Assembly (NCBI GenBank): GCA_002310995.1
Contig: DBYV01000031.1
Span: 36,273-70,642 of the forward strand
Length of the DNA: 34,370 nucleotides
Source of the DNA: a bacterium UBP6_UBA1177
GTDB lineage: Bacteria > UBP6 > UBA1177
Reading direction: 5' to 3'
This document shows positions 33,901 through 34,370 of the stretch, in pieces; position 1 is the stretch's first letter; the number at the start of each line of letters is the position of its first letter. Below the pieces are notes generated by a model. That model saw only the letters and a list, made by a program, of their open reading frames with translations. It did not search any database and was not told the DNA's origin. A program made the position numbers and the translations under genes.

Positions 33901-34370
33901 CCCTTCATTTCGTTTGTGGGAGACCTGCTCAAAGCGGCGAAACGGCCTGATTTCGTGCCGGAAAAGGCTTGTTATTTCGGCCCCTCATATTTCGGCGCAT
34001 GCCTTCTTCCGCAGTATATCATCGCGATGCACCTCGTTCTGAAGCGTATGGGACTCGGCGAAGTCACGATCATGAATATCACCGATGAAACCAACATGAA
34101 GGAACTGGGACCCAAGTATCTTGCGAGAATGGCGCTCGGGATCTATGCGATCGACCGCTTTTTCAAGTGGAAAACAGAGATTTTGCCTTACGAAGCCGAG
34201 AGTGGCGGGGTTGAAAAAGTTTACCGCGATGTTCTTGCAGGGATCGAGAAAGGGCTTGAAACCGGCGGATTCTTCAAAGCGGTCAAACGCGGCGTAAAAG
34301 CGATGAAATCAATAAAACTGACTCCGCAGAATGGCACAAAACCTAAAATCGGCGTCGTAGGAGATGTTTA
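30931..34370 (+). CDS. Giant acyl-CoA dehydratase activase-type protein (tandem HgdC-like domains, DUF2229, HgdB-like), 3'-truncated
   Basis: The frame stays open for 1146 codons to the window edge. Two BcrA/BadF/HgdC-type ATPase domains stand in tandem: LGLDLGSVS near 5 and LGIDVGSVS near 317, each with an IEIGGQDSKFI motif. Each also has two Cys that in HgdC hold the bridging [4Fe-4S] cluster: Cys131 (CAAGTG) and Cys170 (GRCSVF), then Cys440 and Cys480. A DUF2229 region follows (about 610-830; Cys665, Cys706), then an HgdB-like region with Cys872 (NFGCGPD), Cys989 (GRECHPF) and Cys1014. The family activates or resembles radical 2-hydroxyacyl-CoA dehydratases by ATP-driven electron injection; the role of these long fusions is not settled. 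AGGG lies 5 bases ahead of the ATG. Only the C-terminus is missing. Confidence 0.92.
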   Translation, partial: MEHYLGLDLGSVSLDCVILDDEKNIVYRSYRRTNGRPMQAATELFKEISEKFTEFEFSNVCVTGSGKELIANQLGFDVTNEIIAHATAAWTLYPNTKYIIEIGGQDSKFITIGTDKNGRHFLEDHAFNELCAAGTGAFLDQQAQRLGMTTEELGNIAFAAKNVPSVAGRCSVFAKSDMIHLQQKGVPKDEIAAGLCFSLARNYLSALCRGKLPLPPILFQGGVAANKGVARAFREILGLNENELKIPEHFGEMGAIGAALIASASTPKKFLLSEITKNFSVSFDFIEESDLEPLKVEEIPQTIETKRQNEDLSELFLGIDVGSVSTKGALLDKNRNVLASAYLPTAGKPLEAVEKVVAEITAKAPNHAPLAVVATTGSGRVLAAKYLHTDLTIDEISAQSLSCGYFFPECDTIIEIGGQDSKFIKMDNGTISNFKMNRACAAGTGSFLEEQSNRLKISIKEEFADLAFKSLHPVKLGSRCTVFMDSDLVHHLQRGAKTEDLCAGLAYATCENYIEKVAGSSKFGKNIVFQGGVAKNRAVGAVFEKLLKTKIKIHPYPEISGAIGAAFFAMEEHFSPKKEENKAEPINGFKIRDELLLSYLREYDENPRTPDCKGVIAMPFALNLKEFLPFWAAFFGELNYELHLSPETNSEIVQTGLIHVPAEFCYPMKVLFGHVKTLLDKGFKRIFIPHMQFFAPPKGKHLQYACPYTQAAPYVIKENLKSDAEIMTLKYPVEGEENFWIEETAKSLGLTFEEIDCAFVKARAAQREFANRCIEKGKEIVGRIERENGRGVVLLGRPYNTGDRHINLNIAERLTSLGISVIPADFLPLETEELPHIWDRVRWGYGRKLVKAARILKKHKNLGGVIVTNFGCGPDAFIDQYLEYELSDTPHLVLEFDDHRAEAGLVTRLEAFSRNFKIADKERSVVEGIDPGKPKIPLREYTYYIPSFMDHALAISGALKASGCKVVLLPPTDDESWELGLKYAYGRECHPFISFVGDLLKAAKRPDFVPEKACYFGPSYFGACLLPQYIIAMHLVLKRMGLGEVTIMNITDETNMKELGPKYLARMALGIYAIDRFFKWKTEILPYEAESGGVEKVYRDVLAGIEKGLETGGFFKAVKRGVKAMKSIKLTPQNGTKPKIGVVGDV

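Overview
The window (about 45% GC by eye) looks like a chromosomal segment of an uncultured anaerobic bacterium, most like the myxococcotal/deltaproteobacterial lineages. The clues are secreted and lipid-anchored proteins with long Asp/Ser/Thr-rich spacers and Cys-rich modules, a MopE-type DNIDNNCDG motif, and strictly anaerobic enzymes: a fused indolepyruvate:ferredoxin oxidoreductase and a giant acyl-CoA dehydratase activase. This placement is inference; no rRNA or marker tree is available. There are no tRNA or rRNA genes, no CRISPR array, no transposase and no phage genes. Coding density is high and no gene-free stretch exceeds 300 bases.

Layout. 1-1610 (+): 3' part of a secreted subtilisin-like protease with a terminator, then a short repeat-bearing spacer. 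1784-3377 (-): two paralogous periplasmic CPHC thioredoxin-fold proteins, one fused to a DsbD/CcdA-like membrane electron carrier. 3576-5108 (+): guaA, preceded by a REP-like hairpin. 5212-7657 (+): an SxtJ-family / DUF5989 / NodU-CmcH carbamoyltransferase operon. 7702-9900 (-): a ZU5/YfaP-like lipoprotein with two in-frame tandem repeat arrays. 10000-16605 (-): a three-gene operon headed by a 1711-residue exported coiled-coil protein, with a good sigma-70 promoter. 16750-24962 (-): a tight five-gene operon (iorA-iorB fusion, sigma-54 activator, anchored protein of unknown function, GT39-like glycosyltransferase, M23 peptidase). 25064-26305 (-): UDP-glucose 6-dehydrogenase. 26477-26713 (+): small Ala/Glu/Pro lipoprotein with a UUCG-capped terminator. 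26795-30744 (-): CAP-domain lipoprotein, Cys-rich lipoprotein, and a split ManC system (cupin isomerase domain on a separate, fused polypeptide). 30931 to the end (+): a 2-hydroxyacyl-CoA dehydratase activase-type protein, cut off by the window edge.

Themes. Much of the window serves the cell envelope: nucleotide-sugar supply (Ugd, ManC plus cupin), glycan transfer (GT39-like), peptidoglycan hydrolysis (M23), periplasmic thiol redox, at least four lipoproteins and the giant coiled-coil protein. A second theme is anaerobic amino-acid or acyl-CoA metabolism (Ior, activase). The best candidates for something undescribed are the operon built on the 1711-residue coiled-coil protein (with a terminator-like hairpin inside the next gene's signal-peptide codons), the coupling of Ior to a sigma-54 activator and envelope genes, and the split, re-fused PMI cupin.
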